A program made the position numbers and the translations under genes. The notes below the pieces were generated by a model. That model was not told the origin of the DNA, did no database searches, and saw only the letters and a list, made by a program, of their open reading frames with translations. This document shows positions 5,635-12,282 of a stretch of 12,282 nt of DNA, piece by piece; within the stretch, counting starts at the first letter, position 1; every line of letters starts with the position of its first letter. The stretch is from JBBRLG01 sp038231495 (lineage in GTDB: Bacteria; Planctomycetota; Planctomycetia; Gemmatales; Gemmataceae), in contig JBBRLG010000185.1 in NCBI GenBank assembly GCA_038231495.1, positions 1 through 12,282 on the forward strand, in the 5' to 3' direction.

Positions 5635-8600
5635 TCACGCTAGCTTCACGCCGCCGGTGCCGAGTAGGTTTTCCAACTCGTCGCAAGGAAAGGTATTGGG
5701 GTTGATCGCAAACTCACGGCCAAGCTTCACCACGGCTTTCTTGCCCGCCGGGTCCTGCACCACGATAAAGGCGGGGCACGGACCGGGCGTCTGCTTGAGC
5801 AAATGGCCGATCGTGTCGATGACATTGTTGTCGTGCCGGCCCACGACCACCTTCAGGTAGAGGCCGCGCGCCAGTTCGCGCTGGGCCTGCTCGACGCTGA
5901 AAACCCGGCTCAAAACCAACAGCGGCTGGTCCGCCTTGCGATTGATCGTCCCCTTGACGAAACAGACGCGGTCCTCGACAAAATCGTCCTTGTAACGCAC
6001 GAAGTCGTCCGACCACATGACCGACTCAAAAGTCCCGGTAAAATCTTCCACCTTGCAGCGGACGTAGCGGCTGTTGCCGTTGCGCGGCTTCTTCGTGCTC
6101 ATGAACCGCACCTGCGTCAACATGCCGCCGAGCGTCACTTCCTTGTCCGCGGGCAGGTGTTTCAACTCCTCGACGGAGTGCGACGCGAACCGCCGCAATT
6201 CCTTCTCGCGTTGCGCCAGCGGGTGGCTGGAAAGGTAGAAGTCGAGCACTTCCTTCTCGTACTTGAGCTTGTCGGCATCCGACCACGCCGGCACGGCGGG
6301 CATCTCGGCAGCCGCCGCGGCGGGGTCCAGGGTCGCGCCGGCCCCGTCGCCGGCGTCGAAGAGGTTGCGTTGGCCGAGCCGCCGGTCGTTCTGCCGTTCG
6401 TTCGCCGCCTGGATCGCGCGCGGCAGCAAGTAGGTGAGTTGCGCGCGGTGGGCCTGCAAACAATCGAGTGCCCCGGCCATGATGAGCTTTTCGACGGCAG
6501 ACTTGTTAACAATTTTCAGATCAATCCGCTCGCAGAAGTCGTACATGTCCTTGAACGCGCCACCTTCCTCGCGGGCGCGTACGATCTCGTCGCAGGCACC
6601 ACGGCCGGCACCCTTGACGGCCATGAGGCCGAAGGTAACTTTGCCGTCGCGGACGCCGAACAGGGTGTCGCTGGAGTTGACGCTCGGCGGCAGCACCTCG
6701 ACGCGCAACCGCCGGCAGTCGTCGATGTGCTGCACGAGGATGTCGCGCTTGTTGCCGTCGTCGATCTCGCTGGAGAGCAGCGCCGCCATGAACTCCGGCG
6801 TGTAGTGCGTCTTGAGGTAGGCGGTTTGGTACGAGACGTAAGCGTAAGCGGCTGAATGACTTTTGTTGAAACCGTAGCCTCCGAAAAACACGATCAGCCC
6901 GAAAATCTCCGACGCGGTTCGTTGATCGACGCCGCGTTCCTGCGCCCCTCGGATGAAATCTGCCCGCCGCTGGTCGATGATGTCGTGCTTCTTCTTGCTG
7001 ATCGCCTTGATGCAGGCGTACGCACTGGACAGCTCGATGCCCCCCAGTTTGTTGAGGATGCGCATGATAGATTCTTGGTATACCATCACGCCGTAGGTCT
7101 CGGCGAGAATTTCTTCCATCACCGGATGGGCGTAAGCGGGCTTCTTGAGGCCGTGCTTGCAGTTGATGTATTCGTCCACCAGGCCGCCGCCGAGCGGGCC
7201 GGGGCGGTACAGCGCGGTGCCGGCAATGATGTCGCGGATGTTGTCCGGCTTCATGCGCTTCAGCAGTTCGCGGATGCCGTCCGACTCGAACTGGAACACG
7301 CCCTTGGCGTCGCCGCGCTGCAATAGCTGGTACGTCTCCGGGTCGTCCAGCGGCAACTTGTTAATGTCGATCTTCTCGCCGCGCGTCTTCTCGATCAACT
7401 TCGTCGCGTTTTCGAGCAGCGTCAGCGTGCGCAGGCCCAGGAAATCCATCTTGAGCAGGCCGACTTTTTCGATGTCGCCCATCACCCATTGCGTCGTCAC
7501 GACCGCCTCGGTGGTGCGCGAGCCGCTGCCGTCCTCGTCCTTGCGGCGGACGCGCTGCAACGGCACGTAATCGGTCAGCGGGCCGTTGGCGATCACCACG
7601 CCGGCGGCGTGCGTGCCGGCGTTGCGGTTAGTGCCTTCCAACCGCCGGGCAATGTCGATCAACTCGCGGATTTCCGGCTCGGTTTTATAACGATTTTTGA
7701 GATCGCTATTCTGTTGCAACGCCTCGTCGAGCGTGATGCCGAGCGTCTGCGGGATCATCTTGACCAGCTCGTCCACCTTGAACAACGGCACGTCCAGCAC
7801 CCGGCCCACGTCGCGCAGCGCGGCGCGGGCCGCCATCGTGCCGAACGTGCCGATCTGGGCAACGCTGGCCTCGCCGTACTTCCGGCGGACGTAGGCGATC
7901 ACCTCCTCGCGCCGGTCCTGGCAGAAGTCGATGTCGATGTCGGGCGCCTCGGAGCGGTTGGGGTCGAGGAAGCGCTCGAACAGCAAGTCGTATTCCAGCG
8001 GATCGACGTGGCTGAGCTTGAGGACATAGCTGACGATGGACCCGCACGCCGAGCCGCGGGCGCTGCACGGGATGCCGTTCTCCACCGCGAAGCGCACGAA
8101 GTCGCCGACGATAAGGAAGTAGCTCGCAAAGCCCATCCGGCAAATGATGCCGAGTTCGTGTTCGAGCCGGTCCAGCACGACCTGCGACGGGTGGTCGCCG
8201 TAACGGTCTTTGAGGCCGGCCTGGCACAGCTCGCGTAAGTATTCTTCCGGCGTCTTGCCGTCGGGCGGTGCGTAGACGGGGAAGTGCCGTTTCTTGAAGT
8301 CGAGTTCAATCGCGCAGCCGTCGGCGATCTCCTGGCTGCGCTGCACCGCGTCGGCGTGGCCGGGGAAGAGCTTGTACATTTCCGCCGGCGGCCGCACGAA
8401 GAACTGTTCGCTGCCGTAGCGCATGCGCTTGACGTCGGCACGTTTGGCACGGGTGTTGATGCACAACAGCACGTCGTGGGCCGGGGCGTCGGTCTGCGTC
8501 AGGTAGTGGGCATCGCTCGTCGCCACGAGCGGCAGGCCGAGGCGGTTGGCGATCGTGACCGCGCCTTCCTTGCACTGGCGCTGGATTTCCAGGCCGTTGT

Positions 8601-9138
8601 CCTGAATTTCGACGTAGAAGTTCGGGCCGAACAACCGTGCGAACCACTCCGCCACTTTTTGCGCCTCGTCGAGTTGGTCTTTCAGGATGTATTCGCTGAA
8701 TTCGCTCGACGCGCAGCCGCTCAGGCAGATCAGGCCTTCCTTGTGCGCTTCGAGCAGCTCCTTGTCGATGCGCGGGACGTAGTGGTAGCCTTCGAGGTAG
8801 GCGACGGACGCCATCTTGACGAGGTTGCGGAAGCCGGTGTTGTCCCTGGCCAGCAGCGTCAGGTGATAGGCGGCGTCGCCGCGCTTGCCGCCGGCGATGC
8901 GCTCGGTGCGGTGGCCGGGCGAGACGTAAGCCTCGTAGCCGATGATCGGGTTGATGCCGGCTTCTTTGCACTCGCGGTAAAACTCGATCGCGCCGTAAAG
9001 GTTGCCGTGGTCGGTCAGGGCGATGGCGTTCATGCCGTTCGCCTTGGTGTGCGCGACCAGTTCCGGGATGCGGTTGGCGCCGTCGAGCAGGCTGTAATGA
9101 CTGTGGCAGTGCAAATGCACGAATGAGCGATCGGACAT
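5635..9138 (-). CDS. dnaE: DNA polymerase III alpha subunit DnaE
   Basis: This is the replicative DNA polymerase catalytic subunit, C-family, 1167 residues (E. coli DnaE has 1160). The start is the ATG at 9136-9138, with AGGGG six bases upstream (9145-9149) and a protein opening typical of the family; a longer frame to 9234 would add 32 unrelated residues. Domains in order are PHP (about 5-280, HLHCHSHYSLLDG and TDHGNLYG), the polymerase palm with DIDID at 400-404 and the third aspartate at 565 in KMDFLG, then fingers and a helix-hairpin-helix region. A beta-clamp motif QRNLF follows at 923-927, matching the E. coli position, and then an OB fold (about 1000-1080). PHP metal ligands lost in E. 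coli look present here. The frame is intact. A TACACT hexamer at 9185-9190 could be a -10 element, but I see no convincing -35. Confidence 0.97.
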   Translation of the reverse strand: MSDRSFVHLHCHSHYSLLDGANRIPELVAHTKANGMNAIALTDHGNLYGAIEFYRECKEAGINPIIGYEAYVSPGHRTERIAGGKRGDAAYHLTLLARDNTGFRNLVKMASVAYLEGYHYVPRIDKELLEAHKEGLICLSGCASSEFSEYILKDQLDEAQKVAEWFARLFGPNFYVEIQDNGLEIQRQCKEGAVTIANRLGLPLVATSDAHYLTQTDAPAHDVLLCINTRAKRADVKRMRYGSEQFFVRPPAEMYKLFPGHADAVQRSQEIADGCAIELDFKKRHFPVYAPPDGKTPEEYLRELCQAGLKDRYGDHPSQVVLDRLEHELGIICRMGFASYFLIVGDFVRFAVENGIPCSARGSACGSIVSYVLKLSHVDPLEYDLLFERFLDPNRSEAPDIDIDFCQDRREEVIAYVRRKYGEASVAQIGTFGTMAARAALRDVGRVLDVPLFKVDELVKMIPQTLGITLDEALQQNSDLKNRYKTEPEIRELIDIARRLEGTNRNAGTHAAGVVIANGPLTDYVPLQRVRRKDEDGSGSRTTEAVVTTQWVMGDIEKVGLLKMDFLGLRTLTLLENATKLIEKTRGEKIDINKLPLDDPETYQLLQRGDAKGVFQFESDGIRELLKRMKPDNIRDIIAGTALYRPGPLGGGLVDEYINCKHGLKKPAYAHPVMEEILAETYGVMVYQESIMRILNKLGGIELSSAYACIKAISKKKHDIIDQRRADFIRGAQERGVDQRTASEIFGLIVFFGGYGFNKSHSAAYAYVSYQTAYLKTHYTPEFMAALLSSEIDDGNKRDILVQHIDDCRRLRVEVLPPSVNSSDTLFGVRDGKVTFGLMAVKGAGRGACDEIVRAREEGGAFKDMYDFCERIDLKIVNKSAVEKLIMAGALDCLQAHRAQLTYLLPRAIQAANERQNDRRLGQRNLFDAGDGAGATLDPAAAAAEMPAVPAWSDADKLKYEKEVLDFYLSSHPLAQREKELRRFASHSVEELKHLPADKEVTLGGMLTQVRFMSTKKPRNGNSRYVRCKVEDFTGTFESVMWSDDFVRYKDDFVEDRVCFVKGTINRKADQPLLVLSRVFSVEQAQRELARGLYLKVVVGRHDNNVIDTIGHLLKQTPGPCPAFIVVQDPAGKKAVVKLGREFAINPNTFPCDELENLLGTGGVKLA

Positions 9139-9144
9139 GCGATA

Positions 9145-9149
9145 CCCCT
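9145..9149 (-). promoter_or_regulatory. Ribosome binding site that sets the dnaE start
   Basis: On the minus strand AGGGG lies 6 bases before the ATG at 9138. It supports this start, which also gives the canonical DnaE N-terminus. Confidence 0.6.
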
Positions 9150-9270
9150 GACGACCGGGACGCGAATGTGAGACGAATGGCACCAGTGTACGATAAGCCA
9201 CTTGGGCCGGACCTACAAGCGCAGCTGGGGGCAAGGAGTATTTCGTGTTGAAAGTGCGGCCAACTTGAGG

Positions 9271-9981
9271 TCAACCTTCGATGGATTCCGGTTCGGTGAC
9301 GGCGCGGACGTAGCGGGCCAGCAACATCTGCACACCCAGCACGCGCTGCCAGTCGGAGTAGCCCAGCATGACCTGGGTGCCGTCGTCATTGCTCTGGATG
9401 TTTTCGGTGCCGGCGGTGAGGTGGCGGTGCAAAAAGTCGATGACCTCGGCCAGGCGGGCGGCCTGCGCCGGGGTCAGTTTCAAGGGCAACGGCGGCAGCG
9501 GGCGGTTGTTGATGAAGAGGGTGCCTGCCGACGTGCGAACCTTGTCGGTGGGGCGGAGGTCGAGTTTCAGGTCGTGGTCGAACTGGGAGGCGAGAGCCTG
9601 GCCGGCGAGCGTCGCGGGGATGTCGTTGGCCGCGGTCACGTCCACGTCCTGAATCTCGTCGAGCGCGGCCTGGCGGGCGGTAATCTCAGCGGCGGAGCCG
9701 TACAGCAGCAGCGACCGGCCGATGCCGACGCGGTCGCCGGGCCGCAGCCGGCGAATCTGGACGACGTTGCCGTTAACGCGGGTGCCGTTGGTGCTTTCGA
9801 GGTCGGTGAGGATGATCTCGCCGTCGTCGAACTGAATTTTGGCGTGAAAGCGGCTGGCGCGCTCGTCCTTGAGACGGACGACGTTGCCTTCCTCGCGGCC
9901 AATGGTCACGGGCGTGGGCAGGTCGTGGAACACCTGGCCTTTGTCTTCACCGTCAAGGATCTGAAAGGTTACCGCTGCCAT
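9271..9981 (-). CDS. FHA-domain protein with unrecognised C-terminal region
   Basis: The FHA domain binds phosphothreonine peptides and usually works with Ser/Thr kinases, which planctomycetes have in large numbers. In this 236-residue protein the domain covers about residues 5-97. It keeps the key positions: G28-R29, S43 and H46 in ASRFHA, and STNGT (63-67) with N65-G66. A linker rich in Ala/Asp follows, and then residues 150-230, which I cannot assign: a short strand-like TLFINNR, a proline patch PLPPLPLKL (161-169), a helix QAARLAEVIDFLHRHL, and an acidic-aromatic end. No membrane segment or signal peptide is seen. The ATG at 9979-9981 has GGAGGA 9 bases upstream. It lies between miaA and dnaE on the same strand with gaps of 183 and 132 bases. 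No kinase is in the window, so the partner is unknown. Confidence 0.88.
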   Translation of the reverse strand: MAAVTFQILDGEDKGQVFHDLPTPVTIGREEGNVVRLKDERASRFHAKIQFDDGEIILTDLESTNGTRVNGNVVQIRRLRPGDRVGIGRSLLLYGSAAEITARQAALDEIQDVDVTAANDIPATLAGQALASQFDHDLKLDLRPTDKVRTSAGTLFINNRPLPPLPLKLTPAQAARLAEVIDFLHRHLTAGTENIQSNDDGTQVMLGYSDWQRVLGVQMLLARYVRAVTEPESIEG

Positions 9982-9990
9982 GTCCTACCA

Positions 9991-9996
9991 TCCTCC
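9991..9996 (-). promoter_or_regulatory. Ribosome binding site of the FHA gene
   Basis: On the minus strand GGAGGA ends 9 bases before the ATG at 9981, a slightly long but acceptable spacing. Confidence 0.55.
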
Positions 9997-10072
9997 GCGA
10001 GTGGCCGCAGTGAAAGTAACCCGTTCCTTGGTGGCGAGCCGGGCGGACGGCGCACGATCCCTCCACCCTGGT

Positions 10073-10101
10073 CTTATAGCATAGTTCGTAACGGGAGGGA
10101 A
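10073..10101 (-). promoter_or_regulatory. Candidate promoter for the FHA gene
   Basis: On the minus strand TTCCCT (10096-10101) and TATAAG (10073-10078, five of six -10 bases) are 17 bases apart. The region is AT-rich compared with its surroundings. It would give a leader of about 85 bases before the FHA start and lies just downstream of palindrome 3. The -35 match is poor. Confidence 0.35.
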
Positions 10102-10110
10102 ATATTTCAG

Positions 10111-10182
10111 GGCGAGCCGGGAGCGTAAGCGACCGGAGTTCATCCGGAGACAACCTCCGGTCGCTTACGTTCCCGGCTCGCC
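10111..10182. repeat. Palindrome 3 (28-base arms) overlapping the 3' end of miaA
   Basis: The arms at 10111-10138 and 10155-10182 are reverse complements over 28 bases with one difference (G10123 facing T10170), around a 16-base loop. The arm near miaA encodes the last five residues (GEPGT) and the TAA stop of that gene. The first 11 bases, GGCGAGCCGGG, also occur separately at 10033-10043. There is no T-tract. I believe elements with a CCGGGAGCGTAAGCGACCGG core are dispersed in Gemmata-like genomes, but I have not searched. Confidence 0.88.
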
Positions 10183-11121
10183 AAACCGTTCGAGGCTCGA
10201 AACCATTCTCGACGCCCACCGGGCGAAAGTCAATTCCGCCGGGGTCATCCGGCACTCCGGCAGGTGCCGAAACCACGTCAATTGTCGTTTGGCGAAGTTC
10301 CGGCTGCGCGTCTGGATCAGGGCAACCGCGTCCTCCAGGGTGCCGAGGCCGTCGAGGTGCGCGAACAACTCCTTGTAACCGAGTGCCTGGCCTGCCTCAC
10401 GACTCAGGGGCTTTTCGAGATTTCGTAGCGCCCGCACCTCGTCGAGGAGGCCGTCGGCAATCATCTGTCGAACGCGGGCGTCGATGCGGTTATACAATTC
10501 GGCCCGCGGCAGGTCCAGGCAGAGGCAGTAATCCGTCGCCGTGTCCGCCGGCCGTTCGGCCGTCCACTGCTGTTGAAACGAGCTAATCGGTTTGCCGGTC
10601 AACTCCCACACTTCCAACGCCCGGACGACGCGGCGCACGTCATGAGGGTGCAACCGCCCGGCACTGACGGGATCGACGTGGTTGAGCCGGACGTGCAGCG
10701 CCGCGCCGCCGAGTTGGTCCGCCTCTTCAGCCAGGCGCTTTCGCAACGCATCGTCGGCTGGCGGGCCGTCGAACAGGCCATAAAGCAACGCCTTCAAATA
10801 GAGCGGGGTGCCGCCGACGAATAGCACCCGTTTGCCGCGACCGGCGATGTCGTCGTAGCAGGCCGTTGCCCGTTCCAGCCACCACGCGACGCTTGCCGAC
10901 TCCCACGGCTCCAACACGTCCAGCAGGTGGTGCGGCACCCGTCGGCGTTCGTCGGCACCCGGTTTCGCGGTGCCGACATCCATGCGGCGGTAGAGTGCCA
11001 TCGAATCCATCGAGACGATTTCCGCGCCGAGTCGTTCGGCCAACTCGACGCCGAGGCGCGATTTGCCGGCGCCGGTGGGGCCAGTGAGGATCAAGGCGCG
11101 CGGAAAGCGTTTGAGGAACAT
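10165..11121 (-). CDS. miaA: tRNA dimethylallyltransferase MiaA
   Basis: MiaA transfers a dimethylallyl group from DMAPP to N6 of adenosine 37 in tRNAs reading UNN codons, the first step towards ms2i6A. From the ATG at 11119-11121 it has 318 residues, the usual length. Visible marks are the P-loop GPTGAGKS (14-21), the DSMALYRRMDVGTAKP block with D39 and T51, FVGGTPLYLKAL (101-112; most bacteria have GGTGLY), QALGYKE (246-252) and the C-terminal RNFAKRQLTWFR (274-285). A longer open frame to 11286 would overlap the divergent gene and add 55 unrelated residues, so I reject it. Only a weak GAAGG lies upstream, at a long spacing. The last residues, GEPGT, and the stop codon come from palindrome 3, so the C-terminus may differ from relatives. 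Confidence 0.96.
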   Translation of the reverse strand: MFLKRFPRALILTGPTGAGKSRLGVELAERLGAEIVSMDSMALYRRMDVGTAKPGADERRRVPHHLLDVLEPWESASVAWWLERATACYDDIAGRGKRVLFVGGTPLYLKALLYGLFDGPPADDALRKRLAEEADQLGGAALHVRLNHVDPVSAGRLHPHDVRRVVRALEVWELTGKPISSFQQQWTAERPADTATDYCLCLDLPRAELYNRIDARVRQMIADGLLDEVRALRNLEKPLSREAGQALGYKELFAHLDGLGTLEDAVALIQTRSRNFAKRQLTWFRHLPECRMTPAELTFARWASRMVSSLERFGEPGT

Positions 11122-11141
11122 ACGTCGGATTACCTTCGGCT

Positions 11142-11168
11142 CTGACCTGAGCGGCCAAACGCTATAGT
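11142..11168 (+). promoter_or_regulatory. Candidate promoter for the SRPBCC gene
   Basis: In the 88-base gap between the divergent miaA and SRPBCC genes, TATAGT (11163-11168, five of six -10 bases) follows a -35-like CTGACC (11142-11147) with a short 15-base spacer. The start would be near 11175, a leader of about 35 bases. The short spacing keeps confidence low. Confidence 0.3.
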
Positions 11169-11193
11169 ACACACAGCAACCCCGGTCCCCTGT

Positions 11194-11200
11194 AGAGAGG
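11194..11200 (+). promoter_or_regulatory. Ribosome binding site of the SRPBCC gene
   Basis: AGAGAGG ends 9 bases before the ATG at 11210. Confidence 0.5.
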
Positions 11201-11209
11201 TTCCCCACA

Positions 11210-11662
11210 ATGCCGCGGTTCGTCGCAACGGTCGATCTGCTTGCCCCGGTGGCGCAGGTGTTCGACTTCTTCCGCAAGCCCGCCAACCTGCTGCGCGTGT
11301 CGCCGCCGCACTTGCGATTAAAATTGGAGGACGCCCCAGACGTTCTGCAACTGGGAACGCGCTTGACGCTCGTGAGCCGGCGCTGGGGTCTGCGCTACCG
11401 GAGCGTCACGGAAGTGACCGCGTTCGAGCCGGGGGCGTCGTTCGTCGAGGAACAGAAGGAAGGCGCGTTCCGCAAATGGATATACGCGCACCGCTTCGAG
11501 GCGACGCCGGACGGCGGCACGCGCGTCACCGATGAGATTGATTACGACCCGCCCGGCGGCATGTTGGGCTTGATGTTGACGCCCGCCGCGGTGGAGCGCG
11601 AGTTGAACGAGTTCTACCGCCATCGGAACGAAAAACTCGCGGCAATCCTGGGAAGGCGGTAA
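11210..11662 (+). CDS. SRPBCC / START-like ligand-binding domain protein
   Basis: This single-domain protein of 150 residues has the helix-grip fold of the SRPBCC (START/Bet v1-like) superfamily, which encloses a hydrophobic ligand pocket. The N-terminal strand and first helix read ATVDLLAPVAQVFDFFRKPANL (6-27, the usual start of cyclase/dehydrase-like members). A strand run around LRYRSVTEVTAFEPG (61-75) follows, then FRKWIYAHRFEATPDGGTRV (87-106) and DEIDYDPPGG (108-117), which are characteristic of COG4276-type proteins. The C-terminal helix carries RELNEFYRHRNEKL. No signal peptide or membrane segment is seen. The ligand and any enzymatic role cannot be told from sequence. It is divergent from miaA and 50 bases upstream of the damaged Uma2 gene, with no clear functional link to either. 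Confidence 0.88.
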   Translation: MPRFVATVDLLAPVAQVFDFFRKPANLLRVSPPHLRLKLEDAPDVLQLGTRLTLVSRRWGLRYRSVTEVTAFEPGASFVEEQKEGAFRKWIYAHRFEATPDGGTRVTDEIDYDPPGGMLGLMLTPAAVERELNEFYRHRNEKLAAILGRR

Positions 11663-11701
11663 AGTGGAAGGCGGTCCACCGCGCCCCAACCGAAGATCGC
11701 G

Positions 11702-11708
11702 AAAGGAG
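11702..11708 (+). promoter_or_regulatory. Ribosome binding site of the Uma2-family gene
   Basis: AAAGGAG ends 4 bases before the ATG at 11713; a strong match with slightly tight spacing. Confidence 0.6.
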
Positions 11709-11712
11709 TTTC

Positions 11713-12126
11713 ATGAGTACCGCAATCGAAATCGCGCCGCCGGCCTGGACGGTGGCCGATCTTTTGGCGCAATTTGGCCCGATCCTGCACACGCGCATCC
11801 GCCACCATCCGCCGCCGGGCAGTGCGACCGAGCAGGACGTGATTGACATTCACGACCGGGAAGATCGTCTGTACGAACTCGTGGATGGCGTGTTGGTGGA
11901 GAAACCGATGGGCCTTCAGGAATCATTTTTGGCAGAATTGCTTGCACGACTGTTGGGAAACTATGCCGACGAGAAGGACACTGGGTTTATTCTTGGGGCT
12001 GACGGCATGGCCCGGCTGGCACCGGGGCTGGTGCGCATTCCCGACGTGTCGTTTATCTCCTGGCGTCGATTCCCGGACCGGACCATTCCGCGCTTGCCGA
12101 TCCCTACTGTCCCGTTGAGCAATTGA
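11713..12126 (+). pseudogene. Uma2-family (DUF820) restriction-endonuclease-like protein, C-terminal half lost
   Basis: Uma2 proteins have a PD-(D/E)xK nuclease fold, usually about 190-200 residues, and are found in many copies in planctomycetes and cyanobacteria; their job is unknown. The frame gives 137 residues. The N-terminal part fits the family: RLYELVDGVLVEKPMG (52-67, with the conserved E55) and RIPDVSFISW (109-118, with D111). At the point where members continue into PDL-x-x-EV-x-S and a K/Y segment, this one reads PIPTV and then PLSN and a stop. None of the three frames after about 12110 restores the family sequence, so this is replacement by other DNA and not a simple frameshift. 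The lost segment holds the catalytic E-x-K, so a nuclease is not expected. The start has a good ribosome binding site. Confidence 0.75.
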
Positions 12127-12216
12127 GTAATCGGTAGAAAGCAAGGACCGGAAACAGGTTATGGCGGTTTCTCAGCTGTAGCGATTTCAACTTGGTCGGC
12201 TGCATTCTGGTAGTCT

Positions 12217-12238
12217 TTTCCACAGAAAACCGTGGAAA
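12217..12238 (+). promoter_or_regulatory. Small hairpin overlapping a ribosome binding site
   Basis: TTTCCAC (12217-12223) and GTGGAAA (12232-12238) form a 7-bp stem with an 8-base loop. The right arm runs into AAAGGA (12236-12241), the ribosome binding site for the frame at 12249. Such a structure could limit translation, as in some transposase genes, but the stem is short. Confidence 0.3.
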
Positions 12239-12248
12239 GGACTTGACG

Positions 12249-12282
12249 ATGCCCACCGGGACGTTTTTGTTTGCCCAACGCA
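12249..12282 (+). CDS. Start of an unidentified reading frame cut by the window edge
   Basis: The ATG at 12249 has AAAGGA 7 bases upstream and is open to the window end, giving only MPTGTFLFAQR. Eleven residues are too few to identify it. From its position next to a broken gene a transposase is possible, but nothing in these residues shows it. Confidence 0.35.
   Translation, partial: MPTGTFLFAQR

Larger units (their letters stand above)
12110..12282 (+). mobile_element. Possible left end of an inserted element disrupting the Uma2 gene
   Basis: From about 12110 the Uma2 similarity ends abruptly. The next 139 bases are non-coding and richer in A and T than their neighbours, then a new open frame begins at 12249. 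This layout fits the left end of an insertion sequence carrying a transposase, but the right end, inverted repeat and target duplication are outside the window and I recognise no IS family. A deletion or other rearrangement could give the same picture. Confidence 0.35.

Noticed and set aside
5803..9126. Long plus-strand frames opposite dnaE (5803-6855, 7489-8238, 8284-9126)
   Set aside because: Antisense shadows of dnaE with low-complexity Arg/Val/His-rich products and no family marks.
9139..9234. Longer N-terminus for DnaE starting at 9234
   Set aside because: The 32 extra residues are not DnaE-like and include the ribosome binding site of the ATG at 9138.
2126..10182. The palindromes as CRISPR repeats
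   Set aside because: Each differs in sequence, occurs once here, and has no regular spacers or cas genes.
11122..11286. Longer N-terminus for MiaA starting at 11286
   Set aside because: The 55 extra residues overlap the divergent SRPBCC gene and do not resemble MiaA, which normally begins just before the P-loop.
12216..12224. TTTTCCACA as a DnaA box
   Set aside because: A single near-match with no further boxes, no AT-rich unwinding region and no origin genes nearby; it is better explained as an arm of the small hairpin.

Overview
The window is GC-rich, densely coded bacterial chromosome. I think it comes from a planctomycete, probably of the Gemmata type. The basis is GC-rich codon use, a Uma2-family gene, an FHA-domain gene, a GGTPLY variant of the MiaA glycine motif, and long near-perfect palindromes between genes that I associate with these genomes. 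None of this is proof; a 16S gene or database search would be needed, and no rRNA or tRNA gene is visible here.

Layout. (1) Positions 1-4927, plus strand, hold a proteostasis operon: clpB (its 5' end lies outside the window), a short Hsp20 and lon. A 19-bp-stem hairpin sits between clpB and hsp20, and hsp20 and lon overlap by 4 nt. (2) Positions 4928-5231 are a 304-bp non-coding stretch holding a 27-bp-arm palindrome, a candidate promoter and a strong intrinsic terminator. The terminator lies upstream of a 93-aa gene of unknown function (5232-5513). (3) Positions 5635-11121, minus strand, carry miaA, an FHA-domain gene and dnaE, read in that order. A 28-bp-arm palindrome lies between miaA and the FHA gene and supplies the miaA stop codon. 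(4) Positions 11210-12126, plus strand, hold an SRPBCC/START-like gene, divergent from miaA, and a Uma2-family gene that has lost its C-terminal half. From about 12110 the sequence no longer resembles Uma2. It leads to a new reading frame with a good ribosome binding site at the window edge, so an insertion element is possible.

How the genes work together. ClpB pulls apart protein aggregates, the small heat-shock protein holds unfolding proteins in a form ClpB can process, and Lon degrades what cannot be rescued, so the first operon covers hold, refold or destroy in one transcript. The minus-strand genes (tRNA isopentenylation, an FHA phosphopeptide reader, the replicative polymerase) share a direction but have gaps of 132-183 bp and need not be one operon.

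I did not find a clearly new defence or mobile system. The least explained items are the promoter-terminator leader at 5048-5187, the three unrelated palindromes placed at or over gene ends, the 93-aa gene, and the disrupted Uma2 locus.
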